Both the position numbers and the translations under genes were made by a program. Positions 18,353 through 28,036 of a stretch of DNA of 64,000 bases are shown here, piece by piece. The notes under the pieces are model-generated. The model was not told where the DNA came from. It made no database searches and was given only the letters and a program-made list of their open reading frames with translations. The DNA is from Hyphomicrobiales bacterium 4NK60-0047b (lineage in GTDB: Bacteria > Pseudomonadota > Alphaproteobacteria > Rhizobiales > HXMU1428-3), in contig BAABWY010000001.1 of assembly GCA_040367435.1 (NCBI GenBank), forward strand, positions 124,001 through 188,000, in the 5' to 3' direction. Position 1 is the first letter of the stretch, and each line of letters begins with the position of its first letter.

Positions 18353-19693
18353 TTAAACAGCTTTCAGAACGCCCACAATGTCTGAAACAACATCTTCAAC
18401 TAATCCTTTATCATCACCCTCAGCCATCACACGAATAAGTGGTTCTGTGCCAGAAGGACGGATAACAAGACGACCCTTTTGCCCAAGGCGCGATTCTCCC
18501 TCTTTAATAGCCTCAATAACTGAGAGCTCTTCAAGAGGAGTGCCCGAGCTAAAACGAACATTTTGTAGCAATTGGGGAATAGGTTCAAACTGAGAGCAAA
18601 CCTCACTCACCGGTTTGCCAGAAGAAACAACCACCGCTAGGATTTGCAGGGCAGAGACAAGACCATCACCTGTTGTTGAAAAGTCAGTCAAAACAATATG
18701 ACCAGATTGTTCACCACCAACGTTGAACCCATGTTGACGCATATGCTCAACCACATAGCGATCACCTACCGGGGTACGAATGAGTTTGAGTTTTTCATTT
18801 TCCAAAAATCTCTCAAATCCAAGGTTAGACATAACAGTAGCCACGACACCACCAGCCTGCAATTTGCCTTGGTCATTCCATGATTTTGCAATCACAGCCA
18901 TCAATTGATCACCATCAACCAACTGACCTTTTTCATCAACAATCACCACCCGATCAGCATCACCATCAAGTGCAATACCAATGTCAGCGCGCATTTCCTT
19001 CACTTTTTCACAAAGCGCTTCAGGAGACGTTGAACCACAACCTTCGTTGATGTTCGTGCCATTCGGCTCAACACCAATGGTTATGACCTCAGCCCCAAGC
19101 TCCCAAAGCGCTAGAGGCGCCACTTTATAAGCTGCACCATGGGCACAATCGATAACAATACGAAGATTTTCAAACCTCATATTACGAGGCAAGCTACGTT
19201 TAGCAGCTTCAATGTACCGGTCTCGTGAACTTTCAATGCGTTTCGCACGGCCAATATCTCTCGGATTGGCAAGTAAAGAGGAATTATCCCCTTCAATCAG
19301 TCCAGCTATCTCAGCTTCTTGAGCATCACTAAGCTTATAGCCATCCGGGCCAAATATTTTAATGCCATTATCGGCAAAACTATTATGAGACGCCGAAATC
19401 ATAACCCCAAGGTCCGCCCGCATAGAACGTGTAAGCATCGCAACACCTGGCGTTGGCACGGGCCCAAGTTGAAACACATCCATACCAACAGATGTAAACC
19501 CGGAAATCAGGGCTGATTCAATCATATAACCAGAAAGCCGAGTATCCTTACCAATCACAACACGATGACGGTGACTACCATTGGTAAACATTTTACCAGC
19601 AGCCATACCAAGTTTTAATGCAATTTCACTGGTCATAGGGTATTGGTTTGCCTGCCCACGAACACCATCAGTACCAAAAAGTTTCTTTGACAT
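18353..19693 (-). CDS. glmM: Phosphoglucosamine mutase
   Basis: Interconverts glucosamine-6-phosphate and glucosamine-1-phosphate for UDP-GlcNAc synthesis. 446 residues. The phosphoserine loop is [18 protein letters not shown], the Mg site [11 protein letters not shown], and the phosphate-binding loop [15 protein letters not shown]. The ATG at 19693 is preferred over an in-frame GTG at 19702, which would be too close to GGAG. folP lies upstream on the same strand after a 258-bp gap; the folP-glmM association is common in bacteria. Confidence 0.97.
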   Translation of the reverse strand: MSKKLFGTDGVRGQANQYPMTSEIALKLGMAAGKMFTNGSHRHRVVIGKDTRLSGYMIESALISGFTSVGMDVFQLGPVPTPGVAMLTRSMRADLGVMISASHNSFADNGIKIFGPDGYKLSDAQEAEIAGLIEGDNSSLLANPRDIGRAKRIESSRDRYIEAAKRSLPRNMRFENLRIVIDCAHGAAYKVAPLALWELGAEVITIGVEPNGTNINEGCGSTSPEALCEKVKEMRADIGIALDGDADRVVIVDEKGQLVDGDQLMAVIAKSWNDQGKLQAGGVVATVMSNLGFERFLENEKLKLIRTPVGDRYVVEHMRQHGFNVGGEQSGHIVLTDFSTTGDGLVSALQILAVVVSSGKPVSEVCSQFEPIPQLLQNVRFSSGTPLEELSVIEAIKEGESRLGQKGRLVIRPSGTEPLIRVMAEGDDKGLVEDVVSDIVGVLKAV

Positions 19694-19951
19694 AAAAACC
19701 ACAACTCCGTCATTCTAAGTAAAATTAATAGATCTCTTATCCCAAGATCTTATTTATGTAATGTGATAATCCACTTTAAAACGAAAATCACGGTAAAAAC
19801 ATGCAACAAACTCTTTGCTCAATCACATATTGCATATGAATTTTACAAAAAAACACTGTTTAAATTGAGTGGATTTGCCAACACCTTAAACAAAAACGAT
19901 TAATTTTCAAAAACAGTCTGAGGATGACCTAAAACTATAGTAAAATTAAGC

Positions 19952-21001
19952 TTAACGATCCATTAGACGCCAAATTTTAAGCGCTTGAGCAGTCTCAGCC
20001 ACATCATGAACCCTAAAAATCTGAACACCCTGGCTCGCCCCTATTAAAACACTCGCAAGCGAGCCCGGTAAGCGCTCACTAGCATCCTCATTCTTCGACA
20101 GAGCCCCAATAAATGATTTTCGAGAACACCCCAGCAACAGGGGGACACCAAGCCCATGAAAAAGGCTTAAACTTCGTAAAAGCCCACAATTATGAGAAAC
20201 ATTTTTTCCAAATCCAATTCCCGGATCCAAAATTATATTTTCTGTACGAACACCAGCTTCAACAGCACGCTGTAAACTAAGCGACAAATAATCATAAACA
20301 TCCAAAACAACGTGATTGTATGAAGGGTCCTGTTGCATGACTTCAGGAGTTCCTTGAGCATGCATTAAAATAACAGGCACATTAAGAGACGCAGCCACCC
20401 CTAGTGAATTAGGATCAAACGTCAAAGCAGAAACATCATTGATAATGTTCGCACCAGCTTGTACCGCCGCTGTCATAACTTCTGATTTCCTGGTATCGAT
20501 CGAAATAAGCGCTTTCGTTTTAGGTCGCAAAGCCTCAATAACCGGTATCACCCGTTCAAGCTCATCTTCAATGGACACAAGATCAGCGCCAGGCCGTGTA
20601 CTCTCCCCGCCAACATCAATAATATCGGCGCCCTCTCTCGCTATCTCTAAACCACGCTCTACCGCCTGTGATACTTGATCATGCTGGCCACCATCAAAAA
20701 AACTATCCGGCGTTACATTGAGCACTCCCATTATTCGAGGACGTTCAAGAGTAAGCGAGGCCAAAGCTAACCGGTCTGCTGAAACCATCTCTGCTATAAT
20801 TGAATACTCTTCAGGCACATCCACAAGCGAGTATAAATGCCTGTGAATTTCAGGCCCAACACCAGGACCATACCGACTAAAACGTTCTACGTGCCCATAG
20901 CCAATCCCTTCTACACCAGCAAGAGGAGCAAGTTTCTCACTCCCCGTTAAACCGTCTATTTCATTATATTTTATTGGAAGTGGACGCCAATAATCCATCA
21001 T
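19952..21001 (-). CDS. folP: Dihydropteroate synthase
   Basis: Joins p-aminobenzoate to dihydropterin pyrophosphate; the sulfonamide target. The catalytic TIM barrel begins around residue 85: PRIMGVLNVTPDSFFDGG, GADIIDVGGESTRPGA, ISIDTRKSEVM, NDVSAL, LDPGIGFGKN and GCSRKSFIGAL. The protein is 349 aa, about 70 longer than E. coli FolP, because of an N-terminal extension without a motif I recognise. Upstream ftsH is separated by a terminator and repeat copy 4. Confidence 0.96.
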   Translation of the reverse strand: MMDYWRPLPIKYNEIDGLTGSEKLAPLAGVEGIGYGHVERFSRYGPGVGPEIHRHLYSLVDVPEEYSIIAEMVSADRLALASLTLERPRIMGVLNVTPDSFFDGGQHDQVSQAVERGLEIAREGADIIDVGGESTRPGADLVSIEDELERVIPVIEALRPKTKALISIDTRKSEVMTAAVQAGANIINDVSALTFDPNSLGVAASLNVPVILMHAQGTPEVMQQDPSYNHVVLDVYDYLSLSLQRAVEAGVRTENIILDPGIGFGKNVSHNCGLLRSLSLFHGLGVPLLLGCSRKSFIGALSKNEDASERLPGSLASVLIGASQGVQIFRVHDVAETAQALKIWRLMDR

Positions 21002-21094
21002 TCACCTCTATAAGAATACCTCTATTAGAATATATCTATTAGAGCGTGTCACAAATAATTTAATTCATAAAAAACACTTCTGAAGTTTCTCACC

Positions 21095-21262
21095 AAAGAA
21101 GGGAGTGCTCTTCTCCAGAGCACGGACATGACGCCAGAGGCGTCCAGCGTACAAGATCAGCCCGAACGGAGCTTAGCGAGTACGGAAAAGCTGATCGCAA
21201 GAAAAGCACCGCCCTGTCGGAGGGGTTTTCGCACCTGACGCAAAAAAATAGGCCGTGAGACA
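21095..21262 (+). repeat. Modular stem-loop element, copy 4 (with module B)
   Basis: AAAGAAGGG, S1 GTGCTCT/AGAGCAC, GGACATG, S2 GACGCC/GGCGTC, then module B (GATCAGC...GCTGATC around CCGAACGGAGC...GCGAGTACGG), ACCGCCCTGTCGGAGG, a degenerate S4 and ATAGGCCGTGAGA. Confidence 0.8.
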
Positions 21263-21318
21263 AAATTAAAGCGAATTCAACTCATCAGTACTTATACTAA
21301 ACCTTCAATGAAAAACAA

Positions 21319-21354
21319 AAAAACCCAAATCAACAAATGTCGATTTGGGTTTTT
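21319..21354. terminator. Terminator downstream of ftsH
   Basis: AAACCCAAATC / GATTTGGGTTT stem with a 10-nt loop; A-rich on the left and T-rich on the right, so it can act on both strands. On the minus strand it lies about 85 nt past the ftsH stop. Confidence 0.75.
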
Positions 21355-21394
21355 AATGTCTTCAACTATACAGAAAACTTCATGAGCACTACAC

Positions 21395-21420
21395 GACGGT
21401 TGCTTGTGGGCAACTGAAGG
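21395..21420 (+). repeat. Solitary module C hairpin
   Basis: CGGTTGCTTGTGGGCAACTGAA, the same hairpin as inside copies 1, 2, 7 and 9, here on its own between the ftsH stop codon and its terminator. Confidence 0.65.
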
Positions 21421-21437
21421 AGCACTAAAAGAGCACC

Positions 21438-23372
21438 CTAACCTTGCGGCTGCGGCTCCATATCACCAGAAGGCTCTTCGCCGTCAGATTTCGGTTTTGT
21501 CTTACCCGAAATTGGAACAACAGAATGAGAGCCACCAGATTGATCATCTGGTTCGTCTCGTTGAAGAGGCTTACCATTAATCAGATTATCAACCTCTTCA
21601 CCGCTTAATGTTTCATATTCCAGAAGCCCTTGAGCAACAACTTCAAGATCATCGCTTTTTTCTTCCAAAATCCGTCGCGCGGTTTTCTCACCATCATCAA
21701 TTAAACTACGAACTTCTTCATCAACCAAACGAGCCGTTTCTTCAGAAATATTCACAGAGTTTGAAACTGAATGACCAAGAAAAACCTCTTCCTGATTACT
21801 ATTATACAGAACACGACCAAGTTTTTCAGACATGCCCCATTCCATAACCATCTTGCGAGCAAGTCCTGTCGCCATCTGAATGTCACCGGTGGCACCATTT
21901 GTTACTTTATCATCGCCAAAAATTTTAATCTCAGCTTCTCGGCCACCAAACAAAACAGCCAAACGCGATACACAATATGAACGAGTATATGAATGACGAT
22001 CAGTCTCCGGTAAATTCATGGTCACACCAAGGGCGCGGCCACGTGGAATAATCGTCACCTTATGAAGAGGATCAAACTCAGGAACATGCAAACCAACAAT
22101 CACGTGACCAGCTTCATGGTACGCAGTGTTTTTCTTCTCATGCTCAGTCATCACCATAGAGCGGCGTTCCGCCCCCATCATGACTTTATCCTTCGCATCT
22201 TCAAATTCTTGTTGCGTAACCATCCGCATTGAACGACGTGCTGCAAGCAGAGCTGCTTCATTCACAAGATTGGCAAGATCCGCACCAGAAAAACCAGGCG
22301 TTCCTCGTGCTAAAACTTTCACATCAACATTTGGCGCCAATGGAACTTTTTCAGCATGCACTTTTAAAATTTTCTCACGGCCCACAACATCAGGCAATGG
22401 CACAACAACCTGGCGATCAAACCGACCAGGACGCAAGAGCGCAGGATCCAAAACATCAGGTCTGTTGGTCGCAGCTAAAAGAATAATACTTTCATTCGCT
22501 TCAAAACCATCCATCTCAACAAGAAGTTGGTTCAAAGTCTGTTCGCGCTCATCATTACCGCCGCCAAGACCAGCACCACGATGACGACCAACAGCATCGA
22601 TCTCATCAATAAAAATAATACAAGGCGCATTGCGTTTTGCTTGCTCGAACATATCACGCACCCGGCTAGCACCAACACCAACAAACATCTCAACAAAGTC
22701 TGAACCAGAAATCGTAAAGAACGGCACATTCGCTTCACCAGCAATCGCGCGCGCTAATAATGTCTTACCCGTCCCTGGAGGGCCAACAAGAAGTGCGCCA
22801 TGGGGAATATGACCACCCAAACGTTGGAATTTTTGTGGGTCTCTTAAATATTCAACAATTTCAACCAAATCATCTTTGGCTTCATCAACACCAGCTACAT
22901 CTTCAAAAGTCTTACGGTCATGATGCTCCGTTAAAAGCTTAGCCTTAGATTTACCAAAGCCCATGGCCTTGCCACCACCACCTTGCATCTGGCGCATAAA
23001 GAAGATCCAAACACCGATAAGCAACAAGACTGGTAAAAACGTGGTCAGAAGAACGTTCAAAAATGAATTTGATTCATCTTCAGGAGGTTTCGCAGTAATC
23101 TTCACACCCTTAGAAGAAAGCGTACCGATTAAATTAGGGTCATTTGGAGCATAAGTCGCAAACGCACCACCATTACCAAACTGTCCGGTTACTTTCTGAC
23201 CAGCAATAGTCAGCTCTTTAACATTGCCCTGCTCAACCTGAGCTAAGAGTTCAGAGTAACTAATTTGAGTTTGTTTAGGATTATTTTGCGCCCCTTGGAT
23301 CATATTAAATAACACAAGCAACAATAACAGAATGACAACCCAAACCGCGAAATTGCGAAAATGCGAATTCAT
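21438..23372 (-). CDS. ftsH: ATP-dependent zinc metalloprotease FtsH
   Basis: Membrane-anchored AAA+ protease that degrades misfolded membrane proteins and regulators. 644 residues: first TM helix at about 8-26, periplasmic domain, second TM at about 107-127, then the AAA module with Walker A GPPGTGKT, Walker [12 protein letters not shown] and the second region of homology around [20 protein letters not shown]. The zinc protease motif is HEAGH. The C-terminal tail is acidic and Pro/Gly rich. GATAGGAAA precedes the ATG. Upstream on the same strand are tilS, cpoB and pal, the usual Rhizobiales order. Confidence 0.98.
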   Translation of the reverse strand: MNSHFRNFAVWVVILLLLLVLFNMIQGAQNNPKQTQISYSELLAQVEQGNVKELTIAGQKVTGQFGNGGAFATYAPNDPNLIGTLSSKGVKITAKPPEDESNSFLNVLLTTFLPVLLLIGVWIFFMRQMQGGGGKAMGFGKSKAKLLTEHHDRKTFEDVAGVDEAKDDLVEIVEYLRDPQKFQRLGGHIPHGALLVGPPGTGKTLLARAIAGEANVPFFTISGSDFVEMFVGVGASRVRDMFEQAKRNAPCIIFIDEIDAVGRHRGAGLGGGNDEREQTLNQLLVEMDGFEANESIILLAATNRPDVLDPALLRPGRFDRQVVVPLPDVVGREKILKVHAEKVPLAPNVDVKVLARGTPGFSGADLANLVNEAALLAARRSMRMVTQQEFEDAKDKVMMGAERRSMVMTEHEKKNTAYHEAGHVIVGLHVPEFDPLHKVTIIPRGRALGVTMNLPETDRHSYTRSYCVSRLAVLFGGREAEIKIFGDDKVTNGATGDIQMATGLARKMVMEWGMSEKLGRVLYNSNQEEVFLGHSVSNSVNISEETARLVDEEVRSLIDDGEKTARRILEEKSDDLEVVAQGLLEYETLSGEEVDNLINGKPLQRDEPDDQSGGSHSVVPISGKTKPKSDGEEPSGDMEPQPQG

Positions 23373-23483
23373 AAAAATTTCCTATCTCAGAAGCAAAAAC
23401 GATACGTCAAAAAACCATACGTCTCCGTCTTTTTTGCCTCATTATATAAAACATCATCACAAATATTGTCTTTGCGATGTAAA

Positions 23484-23588
23484 TTAGAGCACTTCCGGAA
23501 AAGTGTGACGCGATTTTCCGATAAGAAGTGCGTACAAACAAAGAATTAGAGCATTACAAAAATTCAAGATAAAAGAAAAATGCTCTAA
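23484..23588. repeat. Rhizobiales-type dispersed palindromic repeat
   Basis: GAGCACTTCCGGAAAAGTG followed by a TTTTCCGATAAGAAGTGCGT arm is close to a dispersed element I associate with Rhizobiales genomes. It is directly followed by a second palindrome, AGAGCATT...AATGCTCT (23549-23587). The two-part structure parallels 62-200. It sits in the tilS-ftsH gap; the rest of that gap (to 23857) shows no gene. Confidence 0.7.
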
Positions 23589-23857
23589 TACAGATAAAAC
23601 AGGCCCTTAACAAAAGGGGTTTATAAGCATATTACGTAAATATTTTCGTAAAATTCCGCCCATTAAAGCTAGCTTAAAAAAAACCAGCGTCTTCTCCCCC
23701 TAACATAGGCATGAAGGCAAGATTTGCCAAGAGGAAGAAAAGAAAGAAAAAGTGTTTTTCTCAAGAACTTCAAGGCCCTTTATAGCAATTTCTCACAAGA
23801 ATAGGGCTAATTTCTCATTTCATAGGTAAAACACACAAAGTTACGCACAAATTCAGC

Positions 23858-25261
23858 CTAAAATAATAATGTTTTCCAGTTCTTAAGCGGAAAAATAGCC
23901 CTTTCAAACGAAACACCATCCAAAAACGCATCCAAATCACCAAACAGCTCAACAAAAAGACTTTCATCGTAAATCTCTAGTTGCGGCACAGCCACCAATT
24001 TCCCCTCACACCAACAGCCAGCAACAGCCGGTAAAATGGTCTTTGAAGCATTTAAGCGTGATAATCCGGTTCCTAATTCGCGATATTTTTCTTTAATTTG
24101 GGCTATTTCAACATTTGAGAAACCACGAATGAGTAAATCACCTGAAAATTCCTCCGGAACTTTAATTCCAACCCGCTGATCCCAGATAACCTGCCTGCTG
24201 TGAGAAAATTCTCCATCAGATGAAAGAGCAGAACACTCACCAAACTGTTGCTCAACAATTTCAAAGTTCGTTCGACCAACCTCCCTGGAAAATTGCAAAT
24301 AACCATCTGACTTTTTCTCACACATCACTCCAGCAAGCACAAATTTCTCCTGCCCCATAATTGTAATATGCGCCGCACCACCTTCCAAACTTGAAAGAGA
24401 GCGCCCCTCAATACCAAACGCCATCAGCAAACGACGTAAAATTCTCACCTGTATCTCATTCGGAAGTGAGAAATAATCCTCCCCCTTCACAAACAACAGC
24501 CCAACCCGGTGTACCGTCACATTCGAGCGAACAAATTCTAAGGCCTGGTTTTCAAGTGCCAAACGCCCGCGCTGCAACCGACGCACACTCTCACCGATCA
24601 TCTCAGGCAAACGCACCTCTCTATCTAAAGAGAGACTATCGAGTGAAGTAAGAAGTTGGCGCACCTGAACACGCTCATAATCAACATTGCGATTACTCGG
24701 GTCTTCAACCCACTCAATACCACGGGCCTCAAGCCAGACACGTAAAACACTCCCCCGAACCTTTAAGAGAGGCCTAATGATCTGCATCCCAAAAAGCTCA
24801 CGGGTGTCATGCATAGAAGAAAGCCCATCAATGCCACTACCTCTTAGAAGTCGCATCAAAAACGTTTCAGCCTGATCATCAAGCGTATGGGCGGTCATCA
24901 AATAAGAAAGATCAAACTCTTTTAAATGCGCTGATATGGCCTCATATCGCGCCTCCCGTGCACGAGCTTGTAAAGAGCCACCTTGATCCAGCCCTTCAAG
25001 CTTAATCGGAACACCAGTAAACCCAAGCTCTTCAGCAGTTTGAATAACCTTTGCGACTTCCTTTACCGCTTCTGCCCGAACCCCATGATCTACCGAGAAA
25101 ACCACATCCTTTGTGTCGTTGAGCGGATATCGAGAGCGCCAGTCAGCAAAAAGATGCAACAAAGCCATGCTATCCCCACCACCAGAAACAGCCAAGCCAA
25201 CAGCACTTTTCCCTAATAGCTGAGAAAACAAATCATCAATTTTAGAATGAGTAAGCTCCAT
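23858..25261 (-). CDS. tilS: tRNA(Ile)-lysidine synthase
   Basis: Modifies C34 of the CAU-anticodon tRNA-Ile to lysidine so it reads AUA; essential in most bacteria. The PP-loop ATP-pyrophosphatase motif AVSGGGDSMALLHL begins near residue 29, followed by VDHGVR, ARYEAI, TAHTLDDQAETFLMRLLRGSG and RPLL. The C-terminal ~250 residues are divergent, as is normal for this family. The ATG at 25261 is preferred to a TTG at 25270. It lies between cpoB and ftsH on the same strand. Confidence 0.95.
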   Translation of the reverse strand: MELTHSKIDDLFSQLLGKSAVGLAVSGGGDSMALLHLFADWRSRYPLNDTKDVVFSVDHGVRAEAVKEVAKVIQTAEELGFTGVPIKLEGLDQGGSLQARAREARYEAISAHLKEFDLSYLMTAHTLDDQAETFLMRLLRGSGIDGLSSMHDTRELFGMQIIRPLLKVRGSVLRVWLEARGIEWVEDPSNRNVDYERVQVRQLLTSLDSLSLDREVRLPEMIGESVRRLQRGRLALENQALEFVRSNVTVHRVGLLFVKGEDYFSLPNEIQVRILRRLLMAFGIEGRSLSSLEGGAAHITIMGQEKFVLAGVMCEKKSDGYLQFSREVGRTNFEIVEQQFGECSALSSDGEFSHSRQVIWDQRVGIKVPEEFSGDLLIRGFSNVEIAQIKEKYRELGTGLSRLNASKTILPAVAGCWCEGKLVAVPQLEIYDESLFVELFGDLDAFLDGVSFERAIFPLKNWKTLLF

Positions 25262-25329
25262 AAAAGGCAACCTACAATTAGAGACACCTTAAAAGCAAGA
25301 ATAAGAATTTAATAAGATATTTAGAAAAA

Positions 25330-26241
25330 CTACCGGCAACGAGCCTTAGTCTGCTCTTGCCCCAATCGGCGTGCTATGTGTCCAGAGAGAGATTTATATT
25401 TATCACTCAATTGCGCATAAGTTTGGCACGCAGCCTCAGATTGCCCAAGCCGTTGAAGGGACATCCCTAATTTAAGCAGGTTATCCGGCGCTTTGGCACT
25501 CGTTTTATAAGTTTTATATCCCTTTAAAAACTCATGCGCCGCTTTTCTATAATCATTGCGAGCAAAATAAGTTTCACCCAACCAATATTGCGCATTTCCT
25601 GAAAGTTCATCTTGCGGGTAGTTTCTTAAAAATGAACGAAATGTCGCTTCAGCCGAAACATAATCACTTGCCATCAAATAATTATAACCAGCATCATAAA
25701 GCTTGCGAGATGGAACCCCATTCACCGCAACCCGGCTTTTGGGCACTTGTCCGTCAAGCGGTAGATCAGCACCCGGCACTTGTCTGTCAGAAAGCATAGG
25801 CTGTTCAGATATCACTCTGCCGTTTGATAATTGACCATTTGAGAGTTGTTTCTCTGATTGAGTATCAGCACCCCAGCCATCTGTTCTAAATTGTGGCTCG
25901 CCAGTCACCCGATCAGCGGCGCCTTGGTCTAACCTTTGGTTATCAAGTCTTTGGTCAAGAGGCAATCGGCGATCAAATCGTTGATTATTTAGAGGTTGAT
26001 TTTGGCGCACACCTTTTTGAACCAAAGTCTGTAAAGCACCAATCATTGATTTCATTTCAGTGATCTGAGCTTCAAGGCGGTCAATTCGGCGTTGCGCCTC
26101 ATTCAATTCATCACTTTGAGAAGATTTAGCCGTATTGCCTTTTGCATCTTGAGCAAGGACCCCATAATGCCCATTAACACTCAAAAGCGCACTAACATTC
26201 AAAAGAATGGAAACAAACAACACCCCAGTTAAATGTCTCAT
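25330..26241 (-). CDS. cpoB: Cell division coordinator CpoB (YbgF)
   Basis: Periplasmic Tol-Pal partner that couples outer-membrane constriction to peptidoglycan synthesis. The ATG at 26241 (GGGG eight bases upstream) gives a signal peptide MRHLTGVLFVSILLNVSALL. Then comes a coiled coil (DELNEAQRRIDRLEAQITEM), a ~100-residue low-complexity linker rich in Gln, Asn, Arg and Asp with imperfect repeats such as LDQRLDNQRLDQ, and a C-terminal TPR domain (LYDAGYNYLMASDYVSAEA; AQYWLGETYFARNDYRKAA). pal ends 33 bp upstream. Confidence 0.93.
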   Translation of the reverse strand: MRHLTGVLFVSILLNVSALLSVNGHYGVLAQDAKGNTAKSSQSDELNEAQRRIDRLEAQITEMKSMIGALQTLVQKGVRQNQPLNNQRFDRRLPLDQRLDNQRLDQGAADRVTGEPQFRTDGWGADTQSEKQLSNGQLSNGRVISEQPMLSDRQVPGADLPLDGQVPKSRVAVNGVPSRKLYDAGYNYLMASDYVSAEATFRSFLRNYPQDELSGNAQYWLGETYFARNDYRKAAHEFLKGYKTYKTSAKAPDNLLKLGMSLQRLGQSEAACQTYAQLSDKYKSLSGHIARRLGQEQTKARCR

Positions 26242-26274
26242 ATACCGTACCCCAAACAATTCTGAGCCCAAAAC

Positions 26275-26763
26275 TTAATAATTTGCCGCGCCGTTTAACT
26301 TTGTTTCAACACGGCGGTTTTGCGACCAACAACTAATATCATTACAAATGGCAACTGGGCGCTCTTTACCATACGATATAGTCCGAAGGCGCGTAGGGTT
26401 AACACCATTTTGTATAAGGTAATTTTTAATCACATCAGCCCGGCGACCACCAAGAGCAATATTATACTCACGAGTGCCTCGTTCATCAGCATGGCCCTCA
26501 AGTGTCACTGAATAATTTGAATATTGCTGCAACCATTTAACCTGATTGCGCAAAATACCCAAAGCTTGCTCAGTGAGCTGCACACTATCTGTGGTGAAAT
26601 GAACAGTCGTTCCAACATTCACAGCAAAATCCTGCGGTGTTCCTGGCTTCGTTGGAGTACCAGTTAAACTCTTGTTCGCATTGCTACACCCGGTCACAAA
26701 GATTGCCAGCATCAGAGCACATGCAAACCGTAATAAGTCCCGTTTTAAAAAATGAGATATCAT
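26275..26763 (-). CDS. pal: Peptidoglycan-associated lipoprotein Pal
   Basis: Outer-membrane lipoprotein of the Tol-Pal system that binds peptidoglycan. The signal peptide ends in lipobox FVTGC. The OmpA-like domain is clear: VHFTTDSVQLTEQAL, LEGHADERGTREYNIALGGR with the conserved Asp and Arg that bind meso-diaminopimelate, and RLRTISYGKERP. The start is taken as the ATG at 26763 because the GTG at 26769 overlaps the GAGGG site. It is separated from tolB by an unusually long gap that contains two small lipoprotein genes. Confidence 0.96.
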   Translation of the reverse strand: MISHFLKRDLLRFACALMLAIFVTGCSNANKSLTGTPTKPGTPQDFAVNVGTTVHFTTDSVQLTEQALGILRNQVKWLQQYSNYSVTLEGHADERGTREYNIALGGRRADVIKNYLIQNGVNPTRLRTISYGKERPVAICNDISCWSQNRRVETKLNGAANY

Positions 26764-27308
26764 TTTCACCCTCAGTTTTCACCCTATTCTCAAGCTCCAC
26801 CTTTTAAGTACAGCTCTAAAGGATAGATGTGGTCACTCTTAGCTATAAAAGCTTCAAGCCCTTTAAAATTTTCAATTCAAGCAAATAAAAACCATCATCA
26901 ATCGTCTACAGTTCACCATTGAAAGTTTAGTAGTAGAAAACACTAAAGTTTACCATAGCCCAAACTGTGAAAACAAATCAGATGGCTCAACTATACATGT
27001 TTTTTTATGAACTGAAACTGATGAACATGAACTTTTAGCTTAGAATGATCATGAGAAGACAAAACGTCTACAAACGCCACAAACAAAAGCTTTCCCTGCA
27101 ATAAGCTCAGCAAAATCAAAAAACTTGTAACATAACCAATACCAACAAAACTCAAGATAAAAGCAAAATTATGAATTTTCTAAGTTTAAAGCTGCAAAAA
27201 ACGCAGGTAATGATTAGCCAGGTCCTAAAAATAAGAAAGAGGCAAGAAAGAGAGAGATCAATAGAACTAACAAATCAGCAGAAAAACACGTTTTTGTGAT
27301 TATCAGGA
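26764..27308. other. AT-rich gap upstream of pal
   Basis: About 540 bp, presumably with the pal-cpoB promoter. I see no ORF with a ribosome binding site, no RNA gene and no repeat from the families described elsewhere in the window. Confidence 0.4.
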
Positions 27309-27311
27309 CAT

Positions 27312-27354
27312 AAAAAAACCGTGCTGCAAACCAATGAATGGTATGCAACACGGT
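27312..27354 (-). terminator. Terminator of the small lipoprotein genes
   Basis: Minus-strand ACCGTG-TGCA/TGCA-CACGGT hairpin with one internal mismatch, followed by seven T residues, 50 nt after the stop of the downstream small gene. Confidence 0.8.
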
Positions 27355-27403
27355 CTTATTAACTGTTCTGAAAAATTAATTTCAGTCAAGTTGGTCGTTA
27401 AAA

Positions 27404-27544
27404 TTAACGAACAGCTTGAGTAACAGGAGCAACATCGCCACCAAGTTTCATTGGCTCGTGACGTACTTCACGACGACAAGCGCCAAGAGTAGCTACTGTG
27501 CCAACGATAGTTGCAGCAACGATAAGACCTTTAAATTTATTCAT
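27404..27544 (-). CDS. Small lipoprotein, 46 aa (paralogue A)
   Basis: The minus strand encodes MNKFKGLIVAATIVGTVATL followed by GACRREVRHEPMKLGGDVAP and a short tail. A hydrophobic signal segment leads to a lipobox LGAC with Cys23, so a short lipid-anchored peptide of about 24 residues is predicted. The GAAGGGGG ribosome binding site is strong. It is a tandem paralogue of the next gene: the block ACRREVRHEPMKLG is identical and the cysteine is at the same position. The family is unknown to me; length resembles entericidins but the sequence does not. Confidence 0.8.
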   Translation of the reverse strand: MNKFKGLIVAATIVGTVATLGACRREVRHEPMKLGGDVAPVTQAVR

Positions 27545-27651
27545 GGTAATTCCCCCTTCAGGTAATGTTTTGGACCAAAGCGATCCGGTTTGAAACTATA
27601 TCATCTTAGTTAGTCGACATGACACTTTTATGTGCCAACTAATGTAATCAA

Positions 27652-27798
27652 TTAACGATTTTTTTGTTCCACAATATCCAAAGCAACATCAGCCCCAAGC
27701 TTCATTGGTTCATGACGAACTTCACGGCGACATGCAGAAACACTAGCAACTGCACCGATAAGAACGGCAGCAACTAATAGTCGTTTATACGATTGCAT
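27652..27798 (-). CDS. Small lipoprotein, 48 aa (paralogue B)
   Basis: Encodes MQSYKRLLVAAVLIGAVASV then SACRREVRHEPMKLGADVAL and a tail ending VEQKNR. Lipobox VSAC, Cys23. AAGGAG lies eight bases before the ATG. At 107 bp upstream of paralogue A, it looks like a tandem duplication. Codons in the shared block differ at third positions while the amino acids are identical, which argues for purifying selection and a real protein. Confidence 0.8.
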   Translation of the reverse strand: MQSYKRLLVAAVLIGAVASVSACRREVRHEPMKLGADVALDIVEQKNR

Positions 27799-28036
27799 TA
27801 TGTAAACTCCTTAAGAATTTTACGAGCAGTGCATACATCCGGATTACCGGCGTTACCCTACAAGATCAAGAACAGATGCGATACAGTCACATGTTTTCAC
27901 ACAAAATGATGCGAAAAAGACACGAAATACTGCATTTCAACCCCTTCAAGCATGTTAGAACCATGATTAATACACAGCCCCACCTAACATCAGAGATTGA
28001 AATCGATTCTATCTGTAAAGGCAAGAACAATAACAA

